Assembly (NCBI GenBank): GCA_910578365.1
Contig: CAJTRC010000054.1
Coordinates: 1-16,304 of the forward strand
Reading direction: 5' to 3'
DNA length: 16,304 nt
From: an uncultured Muribaculaceae bacterium
GTDB lineage: Bacteria; Bacteroidota; Bacteroidia; Bacteroidales; Muribaculaceae
Shown here: positions 6,830 through 15,200 of the stretch, piece by piece
Numbering within the stretch: the stretch's first letter is position 1
How the letters are laid out: every line of letters begins with the position of its first letter
Position numbers and translations under genes: made by a program
Notes under the pieces: generated by a model
The model's database searches: none
What the model was told of the DNA's origin: nothing
Seen by the model: only the letters and a program-made list of their open reading frames with translations

Positions 6830-6921
6830 ACCATGCCGTACTTGGCTTGTTCAACAATTTGCGAATGGCGTAAGATGCTTGTATACAGCACTTGAGCGCG
6901 ACGTTTGCCGTGCTTTGCCAT
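6826..6921 (-). CDS. Possible 31-residue leader ORF
   Basis: ATG at 6921 opens a short frame (MAKHGKRRAQVLYTSILRHS, then QIVEQAKYGMV). Its TGA overlaps the ATG of the HTH-repeat gene (ATGA), as at the two junctions of the mutL operon. It is the first sizeable frame downstream of the promoter at 6968-6998, and its basic, helical-looking sequence is plausible for a real peptide. It could be a coupled leader peptide or the original N-terminus separated by a frameshift. I do not recognise it. Confidence 0.35.
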   Translation of the reverse strand: MAKHGKRRAQVLYTSILRHSQIVEQAKYGMV

Positions 6922-6936
6922 CAGCTTGTTTTTAGC

Positions 6937-6953
6937 ATCTCTTACAAAGAGAT
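6937..6953. repeat. Palindrome copy 1, near the HTH-gene transcription start
   Basis: ATCTCTT (6937-6943) and AAGAGAT (6947-6953) are exact reverse complements around ACA. On the minus strand the site reads ATCTCTTTGTAAGAGAT, the same 17 bases found on the plus strand at 7115-7131. It lies just downstream of the predicted -7 box at 6968-6975, where a bound repressor would block transcription. Confidence 0.6.
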
Positions 6954-6967
6954 ACAAAATTATAATG

Positions 6968-6998
6968 TAAAGATAGTAAATTATTGCGAATCTGCAAA
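6968..6998 (-). promoter_or_regulatory. Promoter of the HTH-repeat gene
   Basis: On the minus strand, TTTG (6998-6995), a 19-base spacer, and TATCTTTA (6975-6968) match the Bacteroidota pattern except for the final G. Transcription would begin near 6961, about 40 bases before the 31-codon leader ORF. Confidence 0.5.
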
Positions 6999-7087
6999 AT
7001 AATAGCATACTAAAAATACTATTGATTATTATCGCAAAGCGCATAAACACCCGACCAGTCTGTGCAACAAAGTGCTATTAATCTAAT

Positions 7088-7100
7088 TAAGTGACACTTA
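7088..7100. repeat. Small palindrome TAAGTG-A-CACTTA
   Basis: TAAGTG (7088-7093) and CACTTA (7095-7100) are exact reverse complements around one base. It lies in the 400-base gene-free region between the HTH-repeat gene and rsgA, eight bases from the larger palindrome. It may be chance or a second protein-binding site. Confidence 0.35.
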
Positions 7101-7107
7101 CATACTA

Positions 7108-7138
7108 CATCACAATCTCTTTGTAAGAGATTGTGATG
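7108..7138. repeat. Perfect 14-bp palindrome, copy 2 of the 17-base motif
   Basis: CATCACAATCTCTT (7108-7121) and AAGAGATTGTGATG (7125-7138) pair without error around TGT. The core 7115-7131 repeats the motif at 6937-6953 in the opposite orientation. No T-run follows on either strand, so a terminator is less likely than an operator or an RNA hairpin. It is about 110 bases upstream of the HTH-gene promoter. Confidence 0.65.
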
Positions 7139-7150
7139 CCTGAGGCAAGC

Positions 7151-7197
7151 AAAAAAAAGCGGCCTCCCGCATGCGTTTTTACGCAGTGGGGAGGCCG
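7151..7197 (-). terminator. Intrinsic terminator of rsgA
   Basis: CGGCCTCCC (7160-7168) pairs with GGGAGGCCG (7189-7197). An inner stem, TGCGT (7172-7176) with ACGCA (7181-7185), fills the loop. Read on the minus strand it is followed by eight T residues (A-run at 7151-7158), 33 bases after the rsgA stop. Confidence 0.9.
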
Positions 7198-7229
7198 TGG
7201 ATTGTACTTGGAGGCTGTTTAAACGAACA

Positions 7230-8171
7230 CTAATACCCCTTGCGGTATTTGCCTTCGTCGGCGTCTTCGAGGATGCTCAGATATGAATTATAGCGCGATT
7301 GGGCAATGCGGGCCTCGTCGAGGGCCGCCAGGACTGCACAGCCGGGTTCATGGGTATGTGTGCAGTTGCCAAAACGGCAGTCATGGCCAATCTCGAAGAT
7401 TTCCGGAAAGAAGTGAGCCACTTCGTTGCGGTCGAAGTCCACGGTACCGAAGCCGCGTACTCCCGGGGTGTCGATTATCGAGCCGCCTCCGGGCAGGTGA
7501 AACAGTTCGGAGAATGTGGTGGTGTGCATGCCGGTGTCGTGTACGGTCGATATTTCGGCGGTGCGTAGCTCAAGGCCCGGAATAAGGTCGTTGACAAGGG
7601 TGCTTTTGCCCACACCGGAATTGCCCGAGAGAAGGGTGGTCTTGCCTTGGAGGCACTTGCGGAGTTTCTCAAGGCCTTCGCCGGTTTTGGCCGAAATCTC
7701 CAGTACCTTGTAGCCTATCGAACGATATAGATAGCAGAAAGCATTGAGGTATTCGCTGTCCTCGGGTTCGGTGAGCAGGTCGGTTTTGTTCACACACAGC
7801 ACCGCATCGATGTCGTATGCTTTCGATGTAGCCAGAAAACGGTCGATGAAGGTTGTGGATGTGGTGGGATGGGCGAGAGTGACCACCAGCATGGCGCAGT
7901 CGATGTTGGCGGCTATGATATGGGCTTCTTTCGACAGATTCGAGGCCTTGCGAATAATATAGTTTCGCCTGCTGTGTATGCTTGTAATGAAAGCAGTGCC
8001 GTCGGGGCCCGGTTCGGCAACTTCCACAATATCGCCGACAGCCACCGGGTTGGTGGTGCGTATGCCCTTGATTCTGAAGTTGCCTTTTATTTTGCATGGT
8101 ATCTCGTTTCCGTCAGTCAGTGATTCGACCATGTAATGCGAACCGGTATTGCGTACTACTCGTCCTGTCAT
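7230..8171 (-). CDS. rsgA: Ribosome small subunit-dependent GTPase RsgA
   Basis: A 313-residue GTPase that acts in late maturation of the 30S ribosomal subunit. It shows the circularly permuted order typical of the family. An N-terminal OB domain (1 to about 70) is followed by the G4 motif NKTD (128-131) and SAKTGEG (160-166). Only then come the P-loop GNSGVGKS (183-190), the G2-like HTTT (216-219) and DTPGVRGFG (234-242). The C-terminal zinc site is present: Cys265, Cys270, His272 and Cys278 in CRFGNCTHTHEPGCAV. The length is normal and nothing is missing. It is a single gene with its own promoter and terminator, divergent from the winged-helix gene. Confidence 0.97.
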   Translation of the reverse strand: MTGRVVRNTGSHYMVESLTDGNEIPCKIKGNFRIKGIRTTNPVAVGDIVEVAEPGPDGTAFITSIHSRRNYIIRKASNLSKEAHIIAANIDCAMLVVTLAHPTTSTTFIDRFLATSKAYDIDAVLCVNKTDLLTEPEDSEYLNAFCYLYRSIGYKVLEISAKTGEGLEKLRKCLQGKTTLLSGNSGVGKSTLVNDLIPGLELRTAEISTVHDTGMHTTTFSELFHLPGGGSIIDTPGVRGFGTVDFDRNEVAHFFPEIFEIGHDCRFGNCTHTHEPGCAVLAALDEARIAQSRYNSYLSILEDADEGKYRKGY

Positions 8172-8211
8172 TCTTATGTAGTGTATTTGATAATCATTTT
8201 AAATTCAGATG

Positions 8212-8241
8212 TAAAATTACTGCTTTTTTGTGATTCGGCAA
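8212..8241 (-). promoter_or_regulatory. Promoter of rsgA
   Basis: On the minus strand, TTG (8241-8239), a 19-base spacer, and TAATTTTA (8219-8212), one base from the TAnnTTTG consensus. The predicted leader to the ATG at 8171 is about 35 bases. Confidence 0.55.
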
Positions 8242-8362
8242 GCAAAATATGCCCAAAAATTCGTTTTGCATAATATCCACTGAGTCAAATTATTACTTCA
8301 TATCCAAACAAAACATCTAAAAATATGTTATTTATTTATAGTGATATTTGTAATGAAATTGC

Positions 8363-8370
8363 TAACTTTG
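8363..8370 (+). promoter_or_regulatory. Promoter -7 box of the winged-helix gene
   Basis: TAACTTTG is a perfect -7 match, about 70 bases before the ATG at 8440. No good TTG is found at the expected distance upstream. The leader to the start codon is AT-rich, with ATTTTTTATAACAAAAAGCA immediately before it, as is common where Shine-Dalgarno sites are absent. Confidence 0.5.
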
Positions 8371-8439
8371 CAAGCAAATTAACAGCAAATAATTTGATTC
8401 ACTCCTAATATTGTCTAATATTTTTTATAACAAAAAGCA

Positions 8440-8652
8440 ATGAATGTAGAAACTATCGGCGTAAACGCTGGCACCGTCTGGAACGCACTCAACGAAGCCG
8501 AGGCTCTCGGTCTGAAACAACTCAAAAAAATTACCAAACTGAAAGATAAAGAAGTAATAGCAGCTCTGGGCTGGCTTGCACGCGAAAACAAAGTAACCAT
8601 CGATGTCGACCCCGAGGATGCAAAAGAATTAATCATAGCTTTGGTTAAGTAA
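8440..8652 (+). CDS. Small winged-helix domain protein (DUF2582-like)
   Basis: A 70-residue protein consisting of one winged helix-turn-helix domain. The sequence VNAGTVWNALNEAEALGLKQ leads into LKKITKLKDKEVIAALGWLARENKVTI, which matches the small family DUF2582 that is widespread in Bacteroidota. The conserved 'G.VW.AL', 'LKK.TKLKDKE' and 'AALGWLARE.KV' segments are all there and the length is normal. It has no effector domain, and its role and target are unknown. It has its own promoter and is divergent from rsgA. Confidence 0.9.
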   Translation: MNVETIGVNAGTVWNALNEAEALGLKQLKKITKLKDKEVIAALGWLARENKVTIDVDPEDAKELIIALVK

Positions 8653-8676
8653 CTGAACCGAGCTGTCATACGCGCG

Positions 8677-8700
8677 GGCGTGGTGCATTGTCATCGCGCC
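8677..8700 (+). terminator. Possible terminator hairpin after the winged-helix gene
   Basis: GGCGTGGTG (8677-8685) pairs with CATCGCGCC (8692-8700) through nine pairs, two of them G-U, around CATTGT. It lies 25 bases after the stop. The tail TGCATTGTATTTG is only partly T-rich, so termination would be weak. Confidence 0.4.
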
Positions 8701-8739
8701 TGCATTGTATTTGTACGGCTGTCAATTGCCGGCGGGGTA

Positions 8740-8770
8740 TTGTAGGGCTCGCAAATTTTTCGTACTTTTG
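8740..8770 (+). promoter_or_regulatory. Promoter of the lptF/lptG-like gene
   Basis: TTG (8740-8742), a 20-base spacer, and TACTTTTG (8763-8770) fit the Bacteroidota consensus exactly. Transcription would begin near 8777, giving a leader of about 18 bases. This placement also excludes the in-frame ATG at 8705 as the start. Confidence 0.75.
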
Positions 8771-8794
8771 CAATCCAAAACAATAACGCTAAAA

Positions 8795-10651
8795 ATGGTA
8801 ATTATCAAACGTCTATACACATTTATGCTGCAGCGCTTTCTGCCGCTGTTTGCCATGACGTTTTTTATTTGCTTGTTCATAGTGCTGATGCAGTTCCTTT
8901 TCCGCTATGTCGATGACCTGGTGGGCAAGGGCCTGAGCATGGCCGTGATAGGCGAGCTCTTTTTCTATGCGGCTCTCACCATGGTGCCTACTGCACTGCC
9001 CCTGGCAGTGTTGCTGGCATCGCTGATGACATTCGGTAATCTCGGCGAGAAATTCGAGCTTACCGCCATGAAGGCTGCAGGAATATCGCTCTTCCGTATT
9101 ATGAAGCCGCTGATTATCCTTATGGTATTCGTGGCCGCAGGCGCATTCATCTTTCAGAATTATGTGCTGCCGGTGGCGCAGGCTAAAATGTGGACTCTTC
9201 TGTTCTCGGTGCGTCAGAAATCGCCCGAGGTCGAGATTCCGGAGCGTTCGTTCTATGACCAGATTCCGGGCATAAATCTTTATGTCAATCGCAAGAATCC
9301 GGCCACCGGCATGCTGTACAATGTAACAATATACGATGTCAGCCAGGGACTCGACAATTCAAGGGTTATTCTTGCCGATTCGGCAAAACTCAGCTTTACC
9401 GAGGACAAGACCAAGCTGTTTCTGCACTTCTTCAGCGGCGAGATGTTCGAAAACCTGCGCAACAACTCCATGGGGCTGCCGGCCTCGGGATACCTGCCTT
9501 TCAGGCGTGAGAACTTCTCCGACAAGCAGGTGTACTTTACATTCGACGCCAACTTCAACCGCATGGACGAAAGCAACATGCGCAGTCAGTATGTAGGCAA
9601 GAATATTTCACAGCTGCGCCACTCAATCGACTCCATAGGGCAGAAGGTGGATTCGCTCGGCGACGATTTCGCCCGCGACCTGCTTGCCCGCACCTATGTG
9701 GGCGTATCTCCTACGAGATTGCAGACCGTGGGCGACTCGCTGATTGAAGTGCGCCGCACTCCGGTAGCGATGGACAAGCCTATTGATGTCGACTCGGTAT
9801 TCAACGCACCCGACGCATCGCGGGCAAAGTCATATCTGGCCACGGCCATGGCTTCCGCCAAGAGGCTGCGACAGGACTATGAGTTCAGGCAGGTGATACT
9901 CACCGACCAGGAGAAATCGCTTCGCCGCCACGGCATCGAGATGCAGAAAAAGTTTACTCTGTCGATTGCCTGTATAATCTTCTTCTTTATTGGTGCCCCC
10001 CTCGGCGCCATAATCAAGAAAGGCGGACTCGGCACACCCCTGGTGATATCGGTGATATTGTTCATAGTATACTATATATTCGATAATACCGGCTACAAGA
10101 TGGCGCGCGACGGCAAGGTCGAAGTATGGCAGGGTATATGGCTCAGTACAGCGGTGCTGTTGCCTCTGGGCGTGTTCTTCACATACAAGGCTGTGGGCGA
10201 CTCGGCTGTGTTCAATTTCGATGCCTATCGCAATTTCTTCCGCCAACTCGCCGGCAAGCAGGATCGCCGCAGCCTTGAGGTCAAAGAGGTAATAATGGAC
10301 GATGTACTGCCGCAGAGGGCCTCGGAGCTTGTCGATGCTCTCGCACAGGCCATTGCTGCCGCACAAAAACAGTACGCAGGCCTCGACATACTGCGGCGCC
10401 TATTTGTAAAAGCGCCCCTGAGGCCGGTGCAGGTGGCCATGAGCGAGATGATTGATTATCTGTCGAATTCACGCGATTCGCAGGTAATAGACTGCCTGAA
10501 CCTATATCCGTTCAACGCCACACGACGCAGGCTCGCAGATATGGCCGATGTGACAGGCCGACTGGCCCGATGCCTGAATATTAGCGACAATTCTCTCATC
10601 ATCAATACCCATTCAAACGATGAACCAGAAAATCCAACTCGACAAGATTGA
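8795..10651 (+). CDS. LptF/LptG-family permease (YjgP/YjgQ)
   Basis: A 618-residue inner-membrane protein of the LptF/LptG family, which with LptB drives lipopolysaccharide out of the inner membrane. The ATG at 8795 is chosen because the promoter lies between it and an earlier in-frame ATG. Three membrane helices lie in the first 125 residues (about 13-36, 52-80, 102-124). A long beta-rich periplasmic part (about 130-385) follows, then three helices (about 388-408, 412-430, 447-466). Typical LptF or LptG proteins are near 360 residues. Here the periplasmic part is enlarged and a soluble tail of about 150 residues follows the last helix. Whether it is LptF or LptG cannot be told from sequence alone. 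Its end overlaps ribBA by 32 bases, suggesting coupled expression. Confidence 0.92.
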   Translation: MVIIKRLYTFMLQRFLPLFAMTFFICLFIVLMQFLFRYVDDLVGKGLSMAVIGELFFYAALTMVPTALPLAVLLASLMTFGNLGEKFELTAMKAAGISLFRIMKPLIILMVFVAAGAFIFQNYVLPVAQAKMWTLLFSVRQKSPEVEIPERSFYDQIPGINLYVNRKNPATGMLYNVTIYDVSQGLDNSRVILADSAKLSFTEDKTKLFLHFFSGEMFENLRNNSMGLPASGYLPFRRENFSDKQVYFTFDANFNRMDESNMRSQYVGKNISQLRHSIDSIGQKVDSLGDDFARDLLARTYVGVSPTRLQTVGDSLIEVRRTPVAMDKPIDVDSVFNAPDASRAKSYLATAMASAKRLRQDYEFRQVILTDQEKSLRRHGIEMQKKFTLSIACIIFFFIGAPLGAIIKKGGLGTPLVISVILFIVYYIFDNTGYKMARDGKVEVWQGIWLSTAVLLPLGVFFTYKAVGDSAVFNFDAYRNFFRQLAGKQDRRSLEVKEVIMDDVLPQRASELVDALAQAIAAAQKQYAGLDILRRLFVKAPLRPVQVAMSEMIDYLSNSRDSQVIDCLNLYPFNATRRRLADMADVTGRLARCLNISDNSLIINTHSNDEPENPTRQD

Positions 10652-11834
10652 GGATGCCATAGACGACTTTCGCGATGGCAAGATGATAGTAGTGGTCGAC
10701 GACGAAGACCGCGAAAACGAAGGCGACCTTATTGTGGCCGCCGAAAAAATCACTCCCGAGCAGGTGAATTTCATGCTGAAAAACGCCCGCGGCGTTCTAT
10801 GCGCCCCAATCACCCTCGAGCGTTGTGCGCAGCTCGAACTCGCTCCGCAGGTACAGGACAATACTTCGGTGCTTGGAACTCCGTTTACTGTTACCGTCGA
10901 CAAACTCGAAGGTTGCAGCACCGGCGTGAGCATCAGCGACCGCTGCGCCACTATCCGCGCTCTCGCCGACCCGATGTCCACTCCGGCTACATTCGGCCGT
11001 CCGGGACACATCAATCCGCTCTTTGCCCAGGACCAGGGTGTGCTGAAACGCAGCGGCCATACTGAAGCTGCCGTGGACTTCGCCCGCCTGGCCGGTCTGC
11101 AGCCTGCCGCCGCCCTTATGGAGATTATGAGCGATGACGGTTCGATGGCGCGTCTGCCCGAACTCCGCAGGCGTGCCGACGAGTGGGGCCTCAAGCTGGT
11201 GTCAATCCGCGACCTCATTGCCTACAGGCTCGAACACGAACAGCTGGTTGAGAAAGGCGTCGAGGTGGATATGCCTACAGCATACGGACATTTCAGACTC
11301 ATTCCTTTCCGTCAGAAAGAAAACGGCCTCGAGCACATTGCCCTTATTAAAGGCGATGTGTCGGATGGCACTCCGGTGCTGGTGCGTGTACATTCGTCGT
11401 GTGCAACCGGCGACATTTTCGCTTCGCGCCGTTGCGACTGTGGCGAGCAGCTCCACGAGGCTATGCGCATGATTGAGCGCCAGGGCCGCGGTGTAGTGGT
11501 ATATCTGAGCCAGGAAGGACGCGGCATTGGTCTGATGGATAAAATCAAGGCCTACAAGTTGCAGGAGGAAGGGCTCGACACTGTCGACGCAAACATCCAT
11601 CTCGGTCACCGGGCCGACGAGCGCGATTATGGCGTTGGTGCCCAGATTCTGAACATGCTCGGCGTTCAGAAAATGCGTCTGATGACAAACAATCCCACCA
11701 AACGCGTGGGCCTCGAAGGCTACGGCCTGGAGGTTGTGGAGAATGTGCCTATAGAGATTACTCCCAACCCGGACAACGAGCGCTACATGCACACTAAAAA
11801 GGAGCGCATGGGGCATCATCTGCATAACGTCTGA
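10620..11834 (+). CDS. ribBA: Riboflavin biosynthesis protein RibBA
   Basis: A 404-residue bifunctional enzyme that supplies both precursors of riboflavin. The N-terminal half (1 to about 200) is 3,4-dihydroxy-2-butanone 4-phosphate synthase, which acts on ribulose 5-phosphate. It has the metal- and substrate-binding DDEDRENEGD at 27-36, RPGHINPL at 127-134 and SGHTEAAVDF at 145-154. The C-terminal half (about 205-400) is GTP cyclohydrolase II, with zinc ligands Cys261, Cys272 and Cys274 in SSCATGDIFASRRCDCGEQL, the loop QEGRGIGL at 298-305 and TNNPTKR at 356-362. Both active sites look complete. The start lies inside the end of the lptF/lptG-like gene (32-base overlap in another frame), so translation is probably coupled. 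Confidence 0.97.
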   Translation: MNQKIQLDKIEDAIDDFRDGKMIVVVDDEDRENEGDLIVAAEKITPEQVNFMLKNARGVLCAPITLERCAQLELAPQVQDNTSVLGTPFTVTVDKLEGCSTGVSISDRCATIRALADPMSTPATFGRPGHINPLFAQDQGVLKRSGHTEAAVDFARLAGLQPAAALMEIMSDDGSMARLPELRRRADEWGLKLVSIRDLIAYRLEHEQLVEKGVEVDMPTAYGHFRLIPFRQKENGLEHIALIKGDVSDGTPVLVRVHSSCATGDIFASRRCDCGEQLHEAMRMIERQGRGVVVYLSQEGRGIGLMDKIKAYKLQEEGLDTVDANIHLGHRADERDYGVGAQILNMLGVQKMRLMTNNPTKRVGLEGYGLEVVENVPIEITPNPDNERYMHTKKERMGHHLHNV

Positions 11835-11859
11835 TTTCCCCCCCACTTACTGAAAACCG

Positions 11860-11892
11860 ACGGCGCCCCGCGAATTGTTCGCGGGGCGCCGT
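11860..11892. terminator. Shared terminator between ribBA and trxA
   Basis: ACGGCGCCCCGCGAA (11860-11874) and TTCGCGGGGCGCCGT (11878-11892) form a perfect 15-bp GC-rich stem around TTG. It lies between two convergent genes. The flanks are TGATTTAAGTTTT on the plus strand and GGTTTTCAG on the minus strand, so it probably serves both directions. Confidence 0.9.
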
Positions 11893-11911
11893 TGATTTAA
11901 GTTTTACGCTC

Positions 11912-12226
11912 TTAGAGCAGCGATTCGATTTTAGCCTTGAGAGTTTCTTTGGTCTGCGAGCCGGTGAGCCGGTCTACACGTTCGCCATTCTTGAAGAAGA
12001 GAATGGTGGGGAGAGCCATGATGCGGTATGTGTTGCTCAGCTCGCCTTCTTCTTCTACGTTATATTTGCCTATAACCACGCGGTCGGCGTACTCTTCGGC
12101 GAGTTCGTCGATTACCGGAGCCAGGGCCTTGCAGGGGCCGCACCAGGTGGCCCAGCAGTCAATCATCACCGGCTTGCCGCTGGCGATGATTTCTTCTACG
12201 TTGGAGTCTGTAAATGTAAATGCCAT
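11912..12226 (-). CDS. trxA: Thioredoxin
   Basis: A 104-residue cytosolic thioredoxin, which reduces protein disulfides using electrons from thioredoxin reductase. The active site WCGPC is at 28-32, with ATWCGPCKALAP around it. The cis-proline is Pro73 in MALPTILFF, and Asp23 is at the usual buried acid position. The length is normal and there is no signal peptide. It begins 12 bases after the dnaE stop on the same strand, with no room for a separate promoter, so it is probably co-transcribed with dnaE. Confidence 0.97.
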   Translation of the reverse strand: MAFTFTDSNVEEIIASGKPVMIDCWATWCGPCKALAPVIDELAEEYADRVVIGKYNVEEEGELSNTYRIMALPTILFFKNGERVDRLTGSQTKETLKAKIESLL

Positions 12227-12238
12227 TGTAGTAATTGT

Positions 12239-15200
12239 TTATGCGGTTTGTACTTGGTATGAAATGTCGGGTATGGAGTCGAGGGCTTCAACGAGTTTGC
12301 GGTCGAGTTCTATCCGCATTCCGGAAGCCAGATTTACCGAACGGTTTATTTCGGGGTCAAAGATACGCAAATTTAGCTTACAATCGCCCTTTTTTGCCGA
12401 TTTTATTTTGTCGTTGATAATTTCCATGGCCTCGCCTTTGAGCGAATCCAGGGCCAGAGTCACGGTTATGCCGCCTATCATGGTGCCTTTGACTTCTTCG
12501 AGCAGTTCGATGGTGCCTATGTTGAAACGCAGCTCGCCGCGGGCGTTGAGGCGGTAGACGCCGCGTACAAGTATGGCCAGACCTTCCTGGCCGAATTTGC
12601 GCAGCTCCAGCAGCTGGCGGTTGAAGAATACTATTTCGTGGGTGGCGGTGAAGTCTTCGAGTTTGATTATGCCCATCTGGGCGCCGCTTTGCAGGGTGCG
12701 TTCGTTGTACGAGGTTATTATGCCGCCGAAACTTACTTCCTGGCCGTCGCTGTGAGCTTCTTCGTTCAGAGCTTTCAGCGTATGGCTCACGCCGTAGTTC
12801 AGCTCCATGTAGTAGGGGTCGAGCGGATGTGCCGAGAGGTACATGCCCACCAGTTCGCGCTCTTTGTCCAGGCGCGCTATGTTCGACCATGGCACCGCAG
12901 GCTCTATCTGGGGGCGTCCGGCGGTGTTGATTTCATCGTCGAAATCGCCGAAGAGCGATACTTCATTGGCCTGCTTCATGCTCTGGTACTGGCTGCCGTA
13001 GCGCAGCAGTATCTCGCTCATTATCTCGCCGCGCTGGTTGGGTTCAACAAGGTCTTCGCGTTTGATGCCCTCAAAGCAGTCGAAAGCGCCGGCTATAGCC
13101 AGCGACTCGAATACACGCCGGTTGACCGACCCTGTAGGCACACGCTCCACAAAGTCGTAGATGTCGGCGAAGGGGCCGTTGGCCTCGCGCTCCGCCACTA
13201 TGTCGCGGACTACATTGCCGCCTACACCCTTTATGGCCGAGAGGCCGAAGCGGATGTCGCCCTTGCGGTTTACACCAAACGAGCTGTACGACTCGTTCAC
13301 ATCGGGGCCTTTTACGTTTATGCCCATGCTTTTGCACTCGGCCATGAAACCGGTTAGCTTGGTGATGTCGGTAAGGTTGCGGCTCAATACGGCTGCCATG
13401 TATTCGCTGGGATAGTTGGCCTTGAGATAGGCTGTCTGGAATGCTACCCAGCTGTAGCAGGTGGCGTGAGATTTGTTAAAGGCGTATGAGGCGAATTTTT
13501 CCCAGTCGGCCCATATTTTTTCCAGCACTTTGGGATCGTGACCGTTCTTCTGCCCGCCTTCGAGAAAGAGTGCCTTGAGGGCGTTCATCTTATCAATCAT
13601 CTTCTTGCCCATGGCTTTGCGCAGTGTGTCGCTCTGGCCGCGGGTAAAGTTGGCCAGCAGGCGCGACAGAAGCATCACCTGTTCCTGATACACCGTTACA
13701 CCATAGGTGTCTTTCAGGTATACTTCCATCTCGGGAATGTCATATATTATTGGCGATTCGCCGTGTTTGCGCTTGATAAAATCGGGGATATAGTCCATAG
13801 GCCCGGGGCGATACAGGGCGTTCATGGCTATGAGGTCTTCGAATGTCGAGGGCTTGAGTTCGCGCAGGTATTTCTGCATGCCGGCCGACTCAAACTGGAA
13901 GGTGCCTATAGTTTTGCCCTGGGTGTACAGTTCGTAGGTCTTGGGGTCGTCGATGGGTATGGTGTCGAGGTCTATATCTATGCCGTTGGTCTGCTTTATG
14001 TTGGCCACGGCCTCTTTGAGTATCGACAGAGTTTTCAGGCCCAGAAAGTCCATCTTAATCAGGCCGGTTTCCTCGATTACGCGTCCTTCATACTGGGTTA
14101 CAAGTAGTTTGCCCTCCGTTTTATCGGTGGCGGTACTTACTGGCACCCAGTCGGTGATGTCGTCGCGGCAGATAATTACACCGCAGGCGTGTACGCCTAT
14201 GTTGCGCACGTTGCCTTCAAGTTGCTTGGCATAGCGTAGGGTGTCGACTATCAGTGGATTGCTGCTTTTGAGCTCAGGCTCGAATTCCTTTACATGGTCG
14301 TAGCAGTTCTGCAGTGTCGGCTTCAGTTCCTTACCGTTTACTACCGGCATGCGGGCCGGTATGAGTTTGGTCAGACGGTTGCTTTCCGGCAGCGGCAGAT
14401 TCACCACCCGGGCCACATCCTTGATAGCCGACTTGGCTGCCATGGTGCCGTAGGTGATTATGTGGGCCACCTTCTCCTCGCCGTATTTGCGGGTGACGTA
14501 TTTCAGCACCTCGGCGCGGCCGTCGTCGTCGAAGTCTATATCGATATCAGGCAGTGATATACGGTCGGGGTTGAGAAAACGTTCGAACAGCAGGTCGTAT
14601 TTTATCGGGTCAATCTGTGTTATGCCAAGGCAGTACGCTACCACCGAACCTGCCGCTGAACCACGGCCAGGTCCTACGCTTACGCCGAGTTCCTCGCGGC
14701 CTACCCGTATAAAGTCCTGCACAATAAGGAAGTAGCCCGGAAAACCCATGGTCTTCATTATATGCAGCTCAAATTTGATGCGCTCTTTCAGCTCGTCGGT
14801 CAGCGGGTTGCCGTAGCGTTTTTCCGCGCCCTCGTAGGCGAGTTTTTTAAGGTAGTCGGCCTCGAATTTTATGCGGTATAGCTTTTCGTAGCCACCCAGT
14901 TTTTTTATTTTTGCCTTGGCATCTTCCTCGCTTAGCACTACATTGCCGTTCTCGTCCTGTGTGAACTCGTCAAAGAGTTCTTTCTCGGTGATTCGGCTGC
15001 GATATTCGGCTTCGGTGCCGAAGCTGGCCGGAATCTCGAAGTTGGGCATGATTGGCGGGTGGTCGATGCAGTAGGTTTCGACCTTGTCGAGCAGTTCTAC
15101 TGTGTTGCTGATTGCCTCCGGCAGGTCGGCGAACAGATTGCTCATCTCCTCGCTGCTCTTAAGCCATTCCTGCTTGGTATAAAGCATGCGACCTTCGTCG

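Noticed and set aside
6260..6895. A 211-codon plus-strand frame opposite the HTH-repeat gene
   Set aside because: The minus strand shows five aligned repeats, which chance would not give. The plus frame has no domain or promoter and runs through the minus-strand leader region.
6830..7229. CRISPR-like or insertion-sequence ends suggested by the many inverted repeats
   Set aside because: There is no regular repeat-spacer pattern, no transposase and no target duplication. The repeats are better explained as operators and a terminator.
8705..8794. Upstream ATG extending the lptF/lptG-like gene by 30 codons
   Set aside because: A consensus promoter lies inside the extension, and the natural membrane-protein N-terminus begins at 8795.
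12638..13357. A 239-codon plus-strand frame inside dnaE, and similar shorter ones
   Set aside because: They are antisense shadows of the well-conserved polymerase gene, with no start signals and no family resemblance.
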